This document shows positions 36,057 through 44,634 of a DNA stretch of 64,000 nt, one piece after another. The stretch is taken from positions 3,410,001-3,474,000 of the forward strand of contig NZ_JAPEMM010000001.1 in assembly GCF_026342735.1 (NCBI RefSeq), written 5' to 3'. A model generated the notes under the pieces. It was not told the DNA's origin. It did no database searches and was given only the letters and a program-made list of their open reading frames with translations. Position 1 is the first letter of the stretch; the number at the start of each line of letters is the position of its first letter. Source of the stretch: Streptomyces sp. NBC_00193 (GTDB lineage: Bacteria > Actinomycetota > Actinomycetes > Streptomycetales > Streptomycetaceae). The position numbers were made by a program, and so were the translations under genes.

Positions 36057-37319
36057 ATGCACGGAACCGCAACCGGGGCAGGAACCGTAGAGGAACCCGT
36101 AGAAGAACCCCTAGAAGAACCCGTAGACGACATCAGACCGGGCCCCCCGGCGCGGAGCGCGACGCGTGCCCTCGCCGTCCTCGGCCTGAGCGCGTTCGTC
36201 GTGGGGACCGCCGAGTTCACCGTGATCGGTGTCCTCGACCGGATGGCCGAGAGCCTGCACGTCAGCGCCGCCACGGCCGGTCTGCTGGTCACCGCGTACG
36301 CGGTCGGGGTGTGCCTGGGCGGGCCGCTGCTGACCGCGGTGACGCTCCGGGCGCCCCGCAGGCTCGTACTGGTCGGCGCGCTCGGCGGCTATGCCCTGGC
36401 CAACGCCGTCGCGGCCCTCTGGGCGGACTTCGCCGTCGTGCTGGTGGTACGCGTCCTCGCGGGCGCCGTCCACGGGCTCTTCGTCGGCGCCGCCTCCGCG
36501 GCGGCCGCCGGCCTGGTCCCGGCGGAGCGCAAGGGCCGGGCCGTCGCCGTGGTGTTCGGCGGGATAGCCGCGGCCAATCTGCTGGGCGTGCCGCTGGCCA
36601 CCTTCGCCGGGCAGGTCCTGCCGTGGCAGTACGCCTTCGCCGGCATCGCCGTTCTCGCGTGCGCGGCCCTGCTGCTGACCCGGGCGGCGGTTCCTTCGTC
36701 CGTCGGCGGCGGGCAGCAGGCGTTGCGCGCACAGTTCCGGCACGTGGCGAAGGCGCCGGTGGTGGCGTTGCTGGCGATCGCCGTCCTGGTCTTCTGCGGC
36801 CAGTTCACCGCCTTCACCCAGCTGAGCGGGTACCTCCAGGACGTCGTCGGCGTCCAAGGTGGCGCCGTCAGCCTGTACTTGCTGGTGTTCGGGGCCGCCG
36901 GCTCCGTGGGCACCGTGCTCGGGGGCCGCCTCGCCGACCGGGCCGCCGGCACCACCGTGGTCGCGGGGACCGCGGTGCTCGCGCTGGTGCTCACGACGCT
37001 CTTCCTGCTCGGAGAGCGGCCCGTCGCCGTGGGCGTGTGCGTCGCGGTCTGGGGCCTCGCCGGGTTCGGCCTCGCCCCCGCCCTCCAGCTCCGTACGATC
37101 CGCCGCGCCGGGCCCGGCGGCGACCTCGCGGCCACGCTCGGCGCCTCGGCGGGGAACGCCGGCATCGCGGTCGGAGCGGCCGTCGCGAGCGGGATCACGG
37201 GGATGTACGGGTACTCCGTACTGCCGCTCGCCGCGGCGGTGATCTGCGTCGTGACGCTTCCCCTGACCTGGATCTGCCGGTCCGAGGCCGCGGAAGCCTC
37301 CGCACCGGCCGCCCCGTAG
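36057..37319 (+). CDS. MFS exporter, AraJ/DHA1-like
   Basis: 420 residues from ATG 36057 (CACGGAGGATCCACG upstream). After an acidic repeat (EEPVEEPLEEPVDD) there are about 12 membrane segments. Diagnostic pieces are GLSAFVVGTAEFTVIGVLDRMA, TAYAVGVCLGGPLLTA, RVLAGAVHGLFVGAASA and PAERKGRAVAVVFGG, the pattern of the AraJ/PbuE/chloramphenicol-exporter DHA1 group. It probably exports a small molecule or drug; the substrate is unknown. The 159-nt gap before it shows nothing beyond the ribosome binding site. Confidence 0.9.
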   Translation: MHGTATGAGTVEEPVEEPLEEPVDDIRPGPPARSATRALAVLGLSAFVVGTAEFTVIGVLDRMAESLHVSAATAGLLVTAYAVGVCLGGPLLTAVTLRAPRRLVLVGALGGYALANAVAALWADFAVVLVVRVLAGAVHGLFVGAASAAAAGLVPAERKGRAVAVVFGGIAAANLLGVPLATFAGQVLPWQYAFAGIAVLACAALLLTRAAVPSSVGGGQQALRAQFRHVAKAPVVALLAIAVLVFCGQFTAFTQLSGYLQDVVGVQGGAVSLYLLVFGAAGSVGTVLGGRLADRAAGTTVVAGTAVLALVLTTLFLLGERPVAVGVCVAVWGLAGFGLAPALQLRTIRRAGPGGDLAATLGASAGNAGIAVGAAVASGITGMYGYSVLPLAAAVICVVTLPLTWICRSEAAEASAPAAP

Positions 37320-37340
37320 GGCGGGCGCGGGGGGTACGAC

Positions 37341-37373
37341 TCGGGCCCATGCCGTACGACGGCATGGGCCCGA
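37341..37373. terminator. Bidirectional terminator hairpin between convergent genes
   Basis: TCGGGCCCATGCCGT, a 3-nt loop ACG, then ACGGCATGGGCCCGA form a perfect 15-bp stem. It lies between the converging ends of the MFS gene and the acyl-CoA ligase gene. Confidence 0.9.
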
Positions 37374-37397
37374 CCCGCGTCCCCGCCCCCGCGGGCG

Positions 37398-39104
37398 TCA
37401 GACGCAGTCCTCCTCGCGGTACTCGGCGACAGCCCCGTCGCCCCGCTCCGCCGCTGCCGCTGCCGCCGCCGCGCGCAGCTCCACCCGCCGGATCTTCCCC
37501 GAGATCGTCTTGGGCAGTGCGGCGAACTCGATGCGCCGCACCCTCTTGTACGGGGGAAGCTCTGTCCGGGAGTGGGCGAACAGCAGCTTCGCCGTGTCCC
37601 GGGTCGGCTCCCAGCCCTCCGCCAGCACCACGTACGCCTTGGGCACCGACAGCCGCAGGGCGTCCGGCGCGGGCACCACGCCGGCCTCCGCCACGGCCTC
37701 GTGCGACAGCAGGGCGCTCTCCAGCTCGAACGGGGAGATCTTGTAGTCGGAGGACTTGAACACGTCGTCCCCGCGGCCGATGTAGGTGAGCCGTCCGTCG
37801 GGGCCGCGCACCGCGAGGTCGCCCGTGCGGTAGTAGCCGTCCGCCATTGCCTCGGCGGTCCGCTCCGGGTCCTCCTCGTAGCCCGCCATGACCCCGACGG
37901 GGGCGGCGGACAGGTCCACGCTGATCTCGCCCTCGTCGGCCGGGCGCCCCGTGGCGGGGTCGAGCAGGGCGATGGTGAAGCCGGGGCTCGGCCGGCCCAT
38001 CGAGCCGGGAGTGACCTCCGCGCCGGGGGTGTTGGCGATCTGGACCGTCGTCTCGGTCTGGCCGAAGCCGTCCCGGACGGTCACCCCCCAGGAGCGCCGC
38101 ACCGCGTCGATGACCTCGGGGTTGAGGGGCTCGCCGGCCGCCACCGCCTCCCGCGGCGGCGTGCGCAGCAGGCCCAGGTCGGCCTGGATGAGCATGCGCC
38201 ACACGGTGGGCGGCGCGCAGAAGGTGGTCACGCCCGCGCGGTCCATCTCCGTCATCAGCCGGCCCGCGTCGAAGCGCGTGTAGTTCTGTACGAAGACGGT
38301 CGCCTCCGCGTTCCACGGGGCGAAGAGGCTGGACCAGGCGTGCTTGGCCCAGCCGGGCGAGGAGATGTTCAGGTGGACGTCGCCGGGGCGCAGCCCGATC
38401 CAGTACATGGTGGACAGGTGCCCCACCGGGTACGAGGCGTGCGTGTGCCGGACCAGCTTCGGCCGGGAGGTCGTGCCGGAGGTGAAGTAGAGCAGGAGCG
38501 GGTCGTCGGCGAGGGTCGGGCCGTCGGGCAGGTACTGCGCCGGGGCCGTCAGCGAGTCCTCGTAGTCCAGCCAGCCCGGGAGCACGGCCCCGGCCGGCCG
38601 GCCGACCGCGATACGGGTGAGGCCGCCGGGTACCGCGTCGAACCGGGCGTGGTCCTGCGCCCGGGCGATGACGTGGCGGACCGCGCCGCGGTCGATGCGG
38701 TCCGCCAGCTCCGCCGCGTTCAGCAGCGTCGTCGTCGGAACGACCACGGCGCGCAGCTTCATCGCGGCCAGCGCCGTCTCCCACAGCTCCTTCTGGTTGC
38801 CGAGCATGACCAGGACGCGGTCCCCGGCGCGGACGCCCCGGGCGCGCAGCCAGTTCGCGACCTGGTCGGAGCGGTGGGCGAGTTCCGCGAAGGAGTGTTC
38901 GGCGTGGGAGCCGTCCTCCTCCGCGATCCGCAGCGCGGTGCGGTGGTTGCCGCGGGCGATGGCGTCGAACCAGTCCAGGGCCCAGTTGAACCGCTCCGGA
39001 CGGGGCCAGCGGAAGCCCGCGTACGCCGTGTCGTAGTCCTCCCGGTGGGCGAGCAGGAAGTCCCGTGCGGCCCGGAACTCCCCGGCGGGGTCGGTCGTGG
39101 TCAT
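37398..39104 (-). CDS. Acyl-CoA synthetase (AMP-forming, medium-chain type)
   Basis: 568 residues from ATG 39104, overlapping the upstream nitroreductase-like gene stop. ANL-family motifs: LLLYFTSGTTSRPKLVRHTH (P-loop), DGFGQTETTVQ, YYRTGDLAVRGPDGRLTYIGR and the catalytic Lys region PKTISGKIRRVEL. The N-terminal FNWALDWFDAIARGN is typical of medium-chain/benzoate-type acyl-CoA ligases. It would activate a carboxylic acid to an acyl-CoA. With the neighbouring cyclitol genes it might supply an acyl group, but it may equally belong to unrelated degradation. The C-terminus ends in a long Ala run. Confidence 0.9.
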   Translation of the reverse strand: MTTTDPAGEFRAARDFLLAHREDYDTAYAGFRWPRPERFNWALDWFDAIARGNHRTALRIAEEDGSHAEHSFAELAHRSDQVANWLRARGVRAGDRVLVMLGNQKELWETALAAMKLRAVVVPTTTLLNAAELADRIDRGAVRHVIARAQDHARFDAVPGGLTRIAVGRPAGAVLPGWLDYEDSLTAPAQYLPDGPTLADDPLLLYFTSGTTSRPKLVRHTHASYPVGHLSTMYWIGLRPGDVHLNISSPGWAKHAWSSLFAPWNAEATVFVQNYTRFDAGRLMTEMDRAGVTTFCAPPTVWRMLIQADLGLLRTPPREAVAAGEPLNPEVIDAVRRSWGVTVRDGFGQTETTVQIANTPGAEVTPGSMGRPSPGFTIALLDPATGRPADEGEISVDLSAAPVGVMAGYEEDPERTAEAMADGYYRTGDLAVRGPDGRLTYIGRGDDVFKSSDYKISPFELESALLSHEAVAEAGVVPAPDALRLSVPKAYVVLAEGWEPTRDTAKLLFAHSRTELPPYKRVRRIEFAALPKTISGKIRRVELRAAAAAAAAERGDGAVAEYREEDCV

Positions 39105-39589
39105 GCGTCGTCGCCGACCGGGACCTGTGCGCCGACCGGGACCAGCGCGACGACGGGGATGGTCCGGTCGGTCTTGGACCGGAACGTCGCGAAGTTCGGG
39201 TCCTGCGCCGTCTGCAGCCGCCACAGCTCCTCGTGCTCCGACTCCGGTACCGGCTCGGGCCGTACGGCGAAGCGGTGCGGGCCGACCTCCACGACGCCCT
39301 CGCCGGCCGCCATGAGATTGCGGTACCAGCCGGGCGCCACGGCGGCTCCGCCGTTCGCGGCGAAGACGATGTGGCGGCCGTCCCGGACCAGGTGGACGAG
39401 GGGGGTCGTACGGGTCAGACCGCTGACCCGGCCCGTGGTGCTGAGCAGCAGGAGGGGGATGGAACCGAAGTCCTTCACCCGGCCACCGGTGGCCCGGAAT
39501 TCCTCGATGACGCCCCGGTTGAAGGAATTGCTGTTGACGGTCTCGTCGACCGTGCCGTTCGTTTCCTGCATGTCCTGCATCAGTTCCAT
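39101..39589 (-). CDS. Deazaflavin (F420)-dependent nitroreductase-family protein
   Basis: 162 residues of the Ddn family of F420- or FMN-binding split beta-barrel proteins: FNRGVIEEFRATGGRV, then LLLLSTTGRVSGLTRTTPL (the cofactor phosphate-binding TTGRxSG), and GWYRNLMAAGEG. ATG 39589 has AAGGTGA before it and overlaps the VOC gene end by 10 nt; the other end overlaps the ligase start. The three minus-strand genes therefore form one operon. The likely role is an F420H2-dependent reduction of a C=C or nitro group; the substrate is unknown. Confidence 0.88.
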   Translation of the reverse strand: MELMQDMQETNGTVDETVNSNSFNRGVIEEFRATGGRVKDFGSIPLLLLSTTGRVSGLTRTTPLVHLVRDGRHIVFAANGGAAVAPGWYRNLMAAGEGVVEVGPHRFAVRPEPVPESEHEELWRLQTAQDPNFATFRSKTDRTIPVVALVPVGAQVPVGDDA

Positions 39590-40119
39590 TCACCTTCCGG
39601 GAGGAAGAGGCGGGTGTTCGTGGTCTGCTCGAACGGCATTCCGGCGGGCATGTTGATGAGTTCCATGGAAAGACCCCACGGCGTCGTGAAATACACCCAG
39701 CGGTCTCCGGCGATGGGCCCGTCCACGATGGTTTCCGGCTCTCCGAGGATGGTCACGCCGGGCTGCTCGCGCAGGTACGCGGTGGCCTTGTCGACGTCGT
39801 CCACGTAGATCGCGAAATGGTGCCCGCCCCAGTCGCTGTTGCGCGGCCGGCTGCGGTCCTGGTCGGGCGAGGTGTACTCGAAGAGCTCGAGGTTGGTCAC
39901 CGGGCCGAGGCGCAGCATGGCGATGTTCGCCGAGGCGCGGGGGTGCACGGCGAGCTTCTCGGTCATCCAGCTGCCCTCGGTGTCCTCCACCGGTCCCAGG
40001 CGGTAGGCGAGTTCGGCGCCGATGACCTCGGTGAAGAACTCCACGGCCTGGTCGAGGTCGGGCACGGTGTAGGCGATGTGGTGCACCGCGCGTGCTCCCG
40101 GGATCTTGCTCAACGTCAC
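39580..40119 (-). CDS. VOC (glyoxalase/epimerase) family protein
   Basis: 179 residues from GTG 40119. It carries two betaalphabetabetabeta modules: VHHIAYTVPDLDQAVEFFTE with a metal His, NLELFEYTSP with a Glu ligand, HHFAIYVDDVDKATAYL with a second His, and GLSMELINMP with a second Glu. These are the four ligands of vicinal-oxygen-chelate metal enzymes such as methylmalonyl-CoA epimerase. In known C7-cyclitol clusters a VOC enzyme (CetB type) epimerises 2-epi-5-epi-valiolone. The nearby cyclase gene makes that role attractive, but the position on the opposite strand leaves it an inference. Confidence 0.85.
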   Translation of the reverse strand: MTLSKIPGARAVHHIAYTVPDLDQAVEFFTEVIGAELAYRLGPVEDTEGSWMTEKLAVHPRASANIAMLRLGPVTNLELFEYTSPDQDRSRPRNSDWGGHHFAIYVDDVDKATAYLREQPGVTILGEPETIVDGPIAGDRWVYFTTPWGLSMELINMPAGMPFEQTTNTRLFLPEGEWN

Positions 40120-40454
40120 TCCGTCCGCCGGGGGTCCCGCCGTCGGCGGAGCCCCGTGCCGTTGCCCGTGCGGAGGCCCGGGCAGGCCCGACGATGCGGC
40201 CCCGCGGCCCGCCGATCAAGGCGTAGTTCCCAAAGTGCGCCGACCTGCCGAAGTTGACTTCGGGGGTTGGCGGAGAAGCGCCCCCTCCTGCTGAGATGGC
40301 ATTCATCGCGGCGAACTCGGCCGACCGGAACGGCGAATCAGCCGACGGGAACGGTGAACTCAGCCGAACCAGAACCGCCTTCGATGCGCCCCCGCTTCTG
40401 CATTCATGGGCTGGACTTCCTTCCAATGAACTCGAAGACCAGGAAACGACGAAG
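40120..40454. promoter_or_regulatory. 335-nt divergent intergenic region with dyad and direct repeats
   Basis: The region holds a perfect dyad CCGAAGTTGACTTCGG (40248-40263) and about two and a half 21-bp imperfect direct repeats (GCCGAccGGAACGGcGA type, 40315-40372). It separates the VOC operon from the flavoenzyme gene and must contain both promoters. An open frame here continues into the flavoenzyme but lacks a good start, so I treat it as non-coding. Confidence 0.5.
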
Positions 40455-42131
40455 ATGACGAATGAAATAAAGCGCCGCCGGTTCGTGGGTGCGGGATCGG
40501 GAATGGCCCTGGCCGCCGCCACCGGCGGACTGGTGCAGGCCCCCGCCGCACGCGCCGCCGGTGCCCGGGTCGCCGGGGCGGCGGGCGCGGCCGGCGCCCA
40601 GGCGACCGGCGTCACGGTGGTCCCGGCCGACTCCCGGTACCCCGATCTCACCTCGGGCATGAACCAGCGCTGGCAGGCCCGCCCGGACAAGATCGTGCTG
40701 CCGCGGACGACGGCCGAGGTCGTCACGGCCGTCCGCGAGGCGGTCTCCACCTCCAAGCGGCTGTCGGTGGTCAGCGGCGGGCACTGCTTCGAAGACTTCG
40801 TCTTCAACGCCGACATCAAGATCAACATCAAGCTGTCGCTGATGAACCAGGTCACCTTCGACGCGGCGATGAACGCCTTCTGCGTCGGCGGCGGAGCCAC
40901 CCTGCTCGACGTGTACGAGGCCCTCTACGAGGGCTGGGGCGTGACCATACCCGGCGGCATCTGCCACAGCGTCGGCGTCGGCGGCCACATCACCGGCGGC
41001 GGCTTCGGCAACCTCTCCCGCCAGCACGGCCTGACCGTCGACCACCTGCACGCCGTGGAGGTCGTGGTCGTCAACGCGGACGGTTCGGTCCGCAGCGTGA
41101 TCGCCGCCCGGGACTCCTCCGACGCCCGCCTGCGCGACCTGTTCTGGGCGCACACCGGCGGTGGCGGCGGCAGCTTCGGCATCGTCACCCGGTTCTGGTT
41201 CCGCACCCCCGGCGCCACCGGGGGACCGGAGTCGCTGCTGCCCAAGGCGCCGTCGGAGATCTACCTGACCCTGGCCAACTGGCCCTGGGAGAAGGTCACG
41301 CAGGACGGCTTCAGCCGCCTGGTCACCTACTGGGGCAAGTGGCTGGAGCAGAACAACACGGCGGGCACCACGGCCGGTTCGCTCTACTCCTGGCTGCTGC
41401 TCAACCACCGCGACAGCGGTTCGCTCGGCGCCGTCGTCCAGCTGGACGCCTCGCTCCCCGACGCCGCGGCCGTCCTCTCGGACTTCCTCGCCGGCATGGA
41501 CCTGGCGCTGGGCCTGAGCTCGGCGACCCGGCGCTCGTCGGGGGTGGTCGACTCCGCGTACACCACGACCAAGCTGCAGCCGTGGCTGCGGGGCACCCGC
41601 TACATCGGCTCCATCTCCGCCACCCAGCTGGACCCGACCACCCGCGGCATCCACAAGTCCTCCCACGTGCGCACGGCGACCCCCCAGCGCCAGATCGACG
41701 CCATGTACCGCAACCTCACGGCCACCGAGAGCCCCAGCCCCTTCGCGGGGATCGTGCTCTCCGCGTCGGGCGGCCGGATCGCGTCCGTCTCGCCGACCGC
41801 CACGGCGGTCGCCCAGCGCGACGCGATCATGAAGACCAACTTCGAGAGCCTCTGGTACGACACCAAGGACGACGCCAAGAACATCGCCTGGGTGCGCAAC
41901 GCCTTCAGCGAGGTCTACGCCGACACCGGCGGCGTCCCGGTCCCCAACGGCGTCACCGACGGCTGCTACATCAACTACCCCGACGGCGACCTCTCGGACC
42001 CGGCCTTCAACACCTCCGCCGTGCCGTGGCACGACCTGTACTGGAAGGGCAACTACGCCCGGCTCCAGCAGATCAAGCGCGCCTGGGACCCGAGGAACGT
42101 CTTCCAGCACCGGCAGTCGGTCCGGCTCTGA
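40455..42131 (+). CDS. Secreted BBE-type FAD-linked oxidoreductase
   Basis: 558 residues from ATG 40455. A twin-arginine signal (KRRRFVGAG, hydrophobic stretch, then APAARAAGA) predicts Tat export of a folded flavoprotein. PCMH-type FAD domain: VVSGGHCFEDF, whose His can bind FAD, and GICHSVGVGGHITGGGFG, whose Cys suits bicovalent 8alpha-His/6-S-Cys attachment. The C-terminal BBE motif is WDPRNVFQHRQSV. Such enzymes oxidise sugars or alcohols with O2. Related oxidases appear in carbasugar and aclacinomycin-type clusters; here it may oxidise the cyclitol or a sugar outside the membrane. Confidence 0.92.
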   Translation: MTNEIKRRRFVGAGSGMALAAATGGLVQAPAARAAGARVAGAAGAAGAQATGVTVVPADSRYPDLTSGMNQRWQARPDKIVLPRTTAEVVTAVREAVSTSKRLSVVSGGHCFEDFVFNADIKINIKLSLMNQVTFDAAMNAFCVGGGATLLDVYEALYEGWGVTIPGGICHSVGVGGHITGGGFGNLSRQHGLTVDHLHAVEVVVVNADGSVRSVIAARDSSDARLRDLFWAHTGGGGGSFGIVTRFWFRTPGATGGPESLLPKAPSEIYLTLANWPWEKVTQDGFSRLVTYWGKWLEQNNTAGTTAGSLYSWLLLNHRDSGSLGAVVQLDASLPDAAAVLSDFLAGMDLALGLSSATRRSSGVVDSAYTTTKLQPWLRGTRYIGSISATQLDPTTRGIHKSSHVRTATPQRQIDAMYRNLTATESPSPFAGIVLSASGGRIASVSPTATAVAQRDAIMKTNFESLWYDTKDDAKNIAWVRNAFSEVYADTGGVPVPNGVTDGCYINYPDGDLSDPAFNTSAVPWHDLYWKGNYARLQQIKRAWDPRNVFQHRQSVRL

Positions 42132-42259
42132 CCTGACGCCGAGCCGCCCGCACCCCCCACACCTGTCGGTCGGGCCGCCACCCCCACTCGCCGGCCCGAC
42201 CGGCACCCCTTGACCCCCTTCCATCCCCCTTCAGCTCGCTTCAAGGAGAGAGAACCCTC

Positions 42260-43210
42260 ATGCGAACCACCACCCTCGGCAACGGCGGTCCCGTAGTAGG
42301 CCGCGTCGGTCTCGGCACCATGGGCATGTCCTTCGGCTACGACCCGCACGGCTGGGACGACGACGCCTCCGTCGCGGTGATCCACCGTGCCCTCGACCTC
42401 GGCGTCAACCTGATCGACACGGCCGACGTCTACGGCCCGTTCACCAACGAGGACCTCGTCGGGCGGGCCATCAAGGGCCGCCGCGACGAGGTGGTGCTGT
42501 CCACCAAGGGCGGCCTCGTCGTCGACGAGAACGGCATCGGCCTCAACGGCCGTCCCGAGCACCTGACCGCGGCCGTCGAGGCCAGCCTGGGCCGCCTGGG
42601 CACCGACCACATCGACCTCTACTTCCTGCACCGCGTCGACTCGCAGGTGCCGCTGGAGGAGAGCTGGGGCGCCCTCGCCGAGCTCGTGCGCCAGGGCAAG
42701 ATCCGCTCGCTCGGCCTCTCCGCGGTGAGCCTGGAGCAGATCCGCGCCGCGCAGGGCGTGCACGCGGTGGCCGCCGTCGAGTCCGAGGCCTCGCTGTTCA
42801 CCCGGGACGCCTTCGCCGACGTCCTCCCGTACACCGTGGAGCAGGGCATCGCCTTCCTGCCCTTCTCCCCGCTGGGCCGCGGTCTGCTCACCGGCGCCTT
42901 CCAGAACCCGGCCGACCTGCCCAAGGACGACTGGCGCAGCACCCAGCCGCGCTTCACCGAAGAGGCGTTCGCGCACAACAAGGCGATCGTCGACGCGGTG
43001 CGCGCCGTGGCCGACCGGCACGAGGCCGCTCCGGCGCAGGTGGCGCTGGCCTGGCTGCTGACCAAGGGCGAGCACGTCGTCCCGATCCCCGGCACCAAGA
43101 CCGAGCGCTACCTCGTCCAGAACGCCGGCGCCGCCGCGCTGGACCTCACCGACCAGGACGTCGCCGAACTGGACGCCCTGCCCGCACCCATGGGCGCCCC
43201 CGAGGCGTGA
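42260..43210 (+). CDS. Aldo/keto reductase
   Basis: 316 residues with AAGGAGAG before ATG 42260. AKR motifs: GLGTMGMSFGY, LIDTADVYG (catalytic Asp and Tyr), VVLSTKGG (Lys), IDLYFLHRVD (His), and the C-terminal NADPH-site VPIPGTKTERYLVQNAGA. It matches the bacterial AKR13-like group that reduces aldehydes or ketones and often acts on sugar-derived substrates. It is the first tightly spaced enzyme upstream of the cyclase gene, so reduction of a cyclitol ketone is plausible but unproven. Confidence 0.9.
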   Translation: MRTTTLGNGGPVVGRVGLGTMGMSFGYDPHGWDDDASVAVIHRALDLGVNLIDTADVYGPFTNEDLVGRAIKGRRDEVVLSTKGGLVVDENGIGLNGRPEHLTAAVEASLGRLGTDHIDLYFLHRVDSQVPLEESWGALAELVRQGKIRSLGLSAVSLEQIRAAQGVHAVAAVESEASLFTRDAFADVLPYTVEQGIAFLPFSPLGRGLLTGAFQNPADLPKDDWRSTQPRFTEEAFAHNKAIVDAVRAVADRHEAAPAQVALAWLLTKGEHVVPIPGTKTERYLVQNAGAAALDLTDQDVAELDALPAPMGAPEA

Positions 43211-43288
43211 TCGCGCCCCCTCGTCCGGCCGGGTGACCCCCCGCCGGAACCCGTTCCGTCCCCGCCGGTCCCGGAAGATCCCCGGACC

Positions 43289-43379
43289 GGCGGGGGCGGG
43301 GCCCTTCCCCGGGCCCGCCCCGCCTCTCAGGCCCGCCCCGCCTCTCAGGCCCGCCCGCCTCTCAGGCCCGTCCCGCCTC
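43289..43379 (+). terminator. GC hairpin followed by CCCGCCTCTCAGG direct repeats
   Basis: GGCGGGGGCGGGGCCC pairs with GGGCCCGCCCCGCC (43289-43324), a strong stem after the aldo/keto reductase gene. It runs into about three and a half 17-18-bp direct repeats of CGCCTCTCAGGCCCGCCC (43309-43379). Termination or attenuation before the cyclase gene is likely. Confidence 0.6.
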
Positions 43380-43413
43380 CTCGTTCCGACCTTCAGACGG
43401 AGTACTTCCCACG

Positions 43414-44634
43414 ATGTCCGAGATCACCACGGCCCGTCCGAGCAGCAGCCTCACCTCCGCCTTCGACATCCCCCGCCCGCCGGGCCTGACGTGGTTCGTC
43501 CAGTCCCAGATGCCGGTGGGCTACGAGGTCTCCCTGACACGGGGGCTCCTCAACCCCGCCAACCCCGTCCTCGCCCGCTCGGTCGGTGCCGACGGCCGCG
43601 CCCCCGTGCGCGCGCTCGTCGTCGTGGACCAGGCCGTCGACGAGCTCTACGGCCCGGGCCTGCGCGGCTACTTCGACGCCTGGCAGGTCGACGCGTTCTG
43701 GAAGGTCATGCCCGGCGACGAGGAGACCAAGAACCTCGACCAGGTCGTCGAGGTCACCCGGTCCATGACCGAGATGGGCATCCTGCGCCGCACCGAGCGC
43801 GTGGTCGTCGTCGGCGGCGGAGTCCTCATGGACGTCGTGGGCATGGCCGCGAGCCTCTACCGCAGGGGCGCCCCCTACGTACGGGTCCCCACGACCCTCG
43901 TCGGACAGGTCGACGCGGGCGTCGGCGTGAAGACCGGGGTCAACCACGGCACCCACAAGAACCGCCTCGGCACCTACTTCGCCCCCGAAGTCACCCTCAT
44001 CGACCCGGAGTTCCTGCGCACGGTGGAGCCCCGGCACATCGCCAACGGACTCGCCGAGATCATCAAGATGGCGCTCATCAAGGACGGCGCCCTCTTCGAC
44101 CTGCTGGAAGAGAACGTCACCCGGATCACCAGCGACTCGCTCGCCGACTGCGGGGCGGCGATGAGCGAGGTCGTCTCCCGGGCCATCGCCGGCATGCTGG
44201 ACGAGCTGGAGCCGAACCTCTGGGAAGGCGTCCTGGAGCGGTCGGTCGACTACGGACACACCTTCAGCCCGTCCCTGGAACTGAGGGCCGACCCGCCGCT
44301 GCTGCACGGCGAGGCCGTCGGCGTCGACATGGCCGTTTGCCTGGCGCTGGCCGCCGGACGCGGGTACCTGTCCGAGGGCGACGCCCACCGCGCGCTGGCC
44401 CTCATCGCCGGCTGCGGACTCCCGCTGACCCACCCCGTGTTCACCCCCGAGCTGCTGGAGGTCGGCCTCGCCGACGCCGTCAAGCACCGGGACGGCGCCC
44501 AGCGCCTGCCGCTGACCGACGGGATCGGCTCCTGCGTCTTCGTCAACGACATCACCGCCAACGAGCTGGCCCGCGCCCTGGAGTTCGTACGGGCCTACGC
44601 GGACGGATCCCGCGCGGACGGTCCGGCCCAGTGA
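43414..44634 (+). CDS. Sedoheptulose-7-phosphate cyclase, 2-epi-5-epi-valiolone synthase type
   Basis: 406 residues, 3-dehydroquinate-synthase fold. Motifs: VVVGGGVLMDVVGMAAS for NAD, PTTLVGQVDAGVGVKTGVN, HGTHKNRLGTYFAP, EIIKMALIKD with the metal-binding Glu, and YGHTFSP / LLHGEAVGVDMA with metal-binding His residues. The GVNHxxHKNRLG signature separates EEVS enzymes from dehydroquinate and 2-deoxy-scyllo-inosose synthases. It would cyclise sedoheptulose 7-phosphate to 2-epi-5-epi-valiolone, the entry to acarbose-, validamycin-, cetoniacytone- and gabosine-type C7 cyclitols. It overlaps the next gene (GTGA). Confidence 0.9.
   Translation: MSEITTARPSSSLTSAFDIPRPPGLTWFVQSQMPVGYEVSLTRGLLNPANPVLARSVGADGRAPVRALVVVDQAVDELYGPGLRGYFDAWQVDAFWKVMPGDEETKNLDQVVEVTRSMTEMGILRRTERVVVVGGGVLMDVVGMAASLYRRGAPYVRVPTTLVGQVDAGVGVKTGVNHGTHKNRLGTYFAPEVTLIDPEFLRTVEPRHIANGLAEIIKMALIKDGALFDLLEENVTRITSDSLADCGAAMSEVVSRAIAGMLDELEPNLWEGVLERSVDYGHTFSPSLELRADPPLLHGEAVGVDMAVCLALAAGRGYLSEGDAHRALALIAGCGLPLTHPVFTPELLEVGLADAVKHRDGAQRLPLTDGIGSCVFVNDITANELARALEFVRAYADGSRADGPAQ

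Noticed and set aside
40254..40454. Upstream extension of the flavoenzyme gene
   Set aside because: The frame is open but the Tat signal peptide begins at 40455 and the extension has no start with a ribosome binding site; it contains operator-like repeats.
43414..44634. Dehydroquinate or 2-deoxy-scyllo-inosose synthase
   Set aside because: The GVNHGTHKNRLGTY and VDAGVGVKTGVN signatures fit sedoheptulose-phosphate cyclases of EEVS type, and the neighbouring cyclitol kinase supports this.
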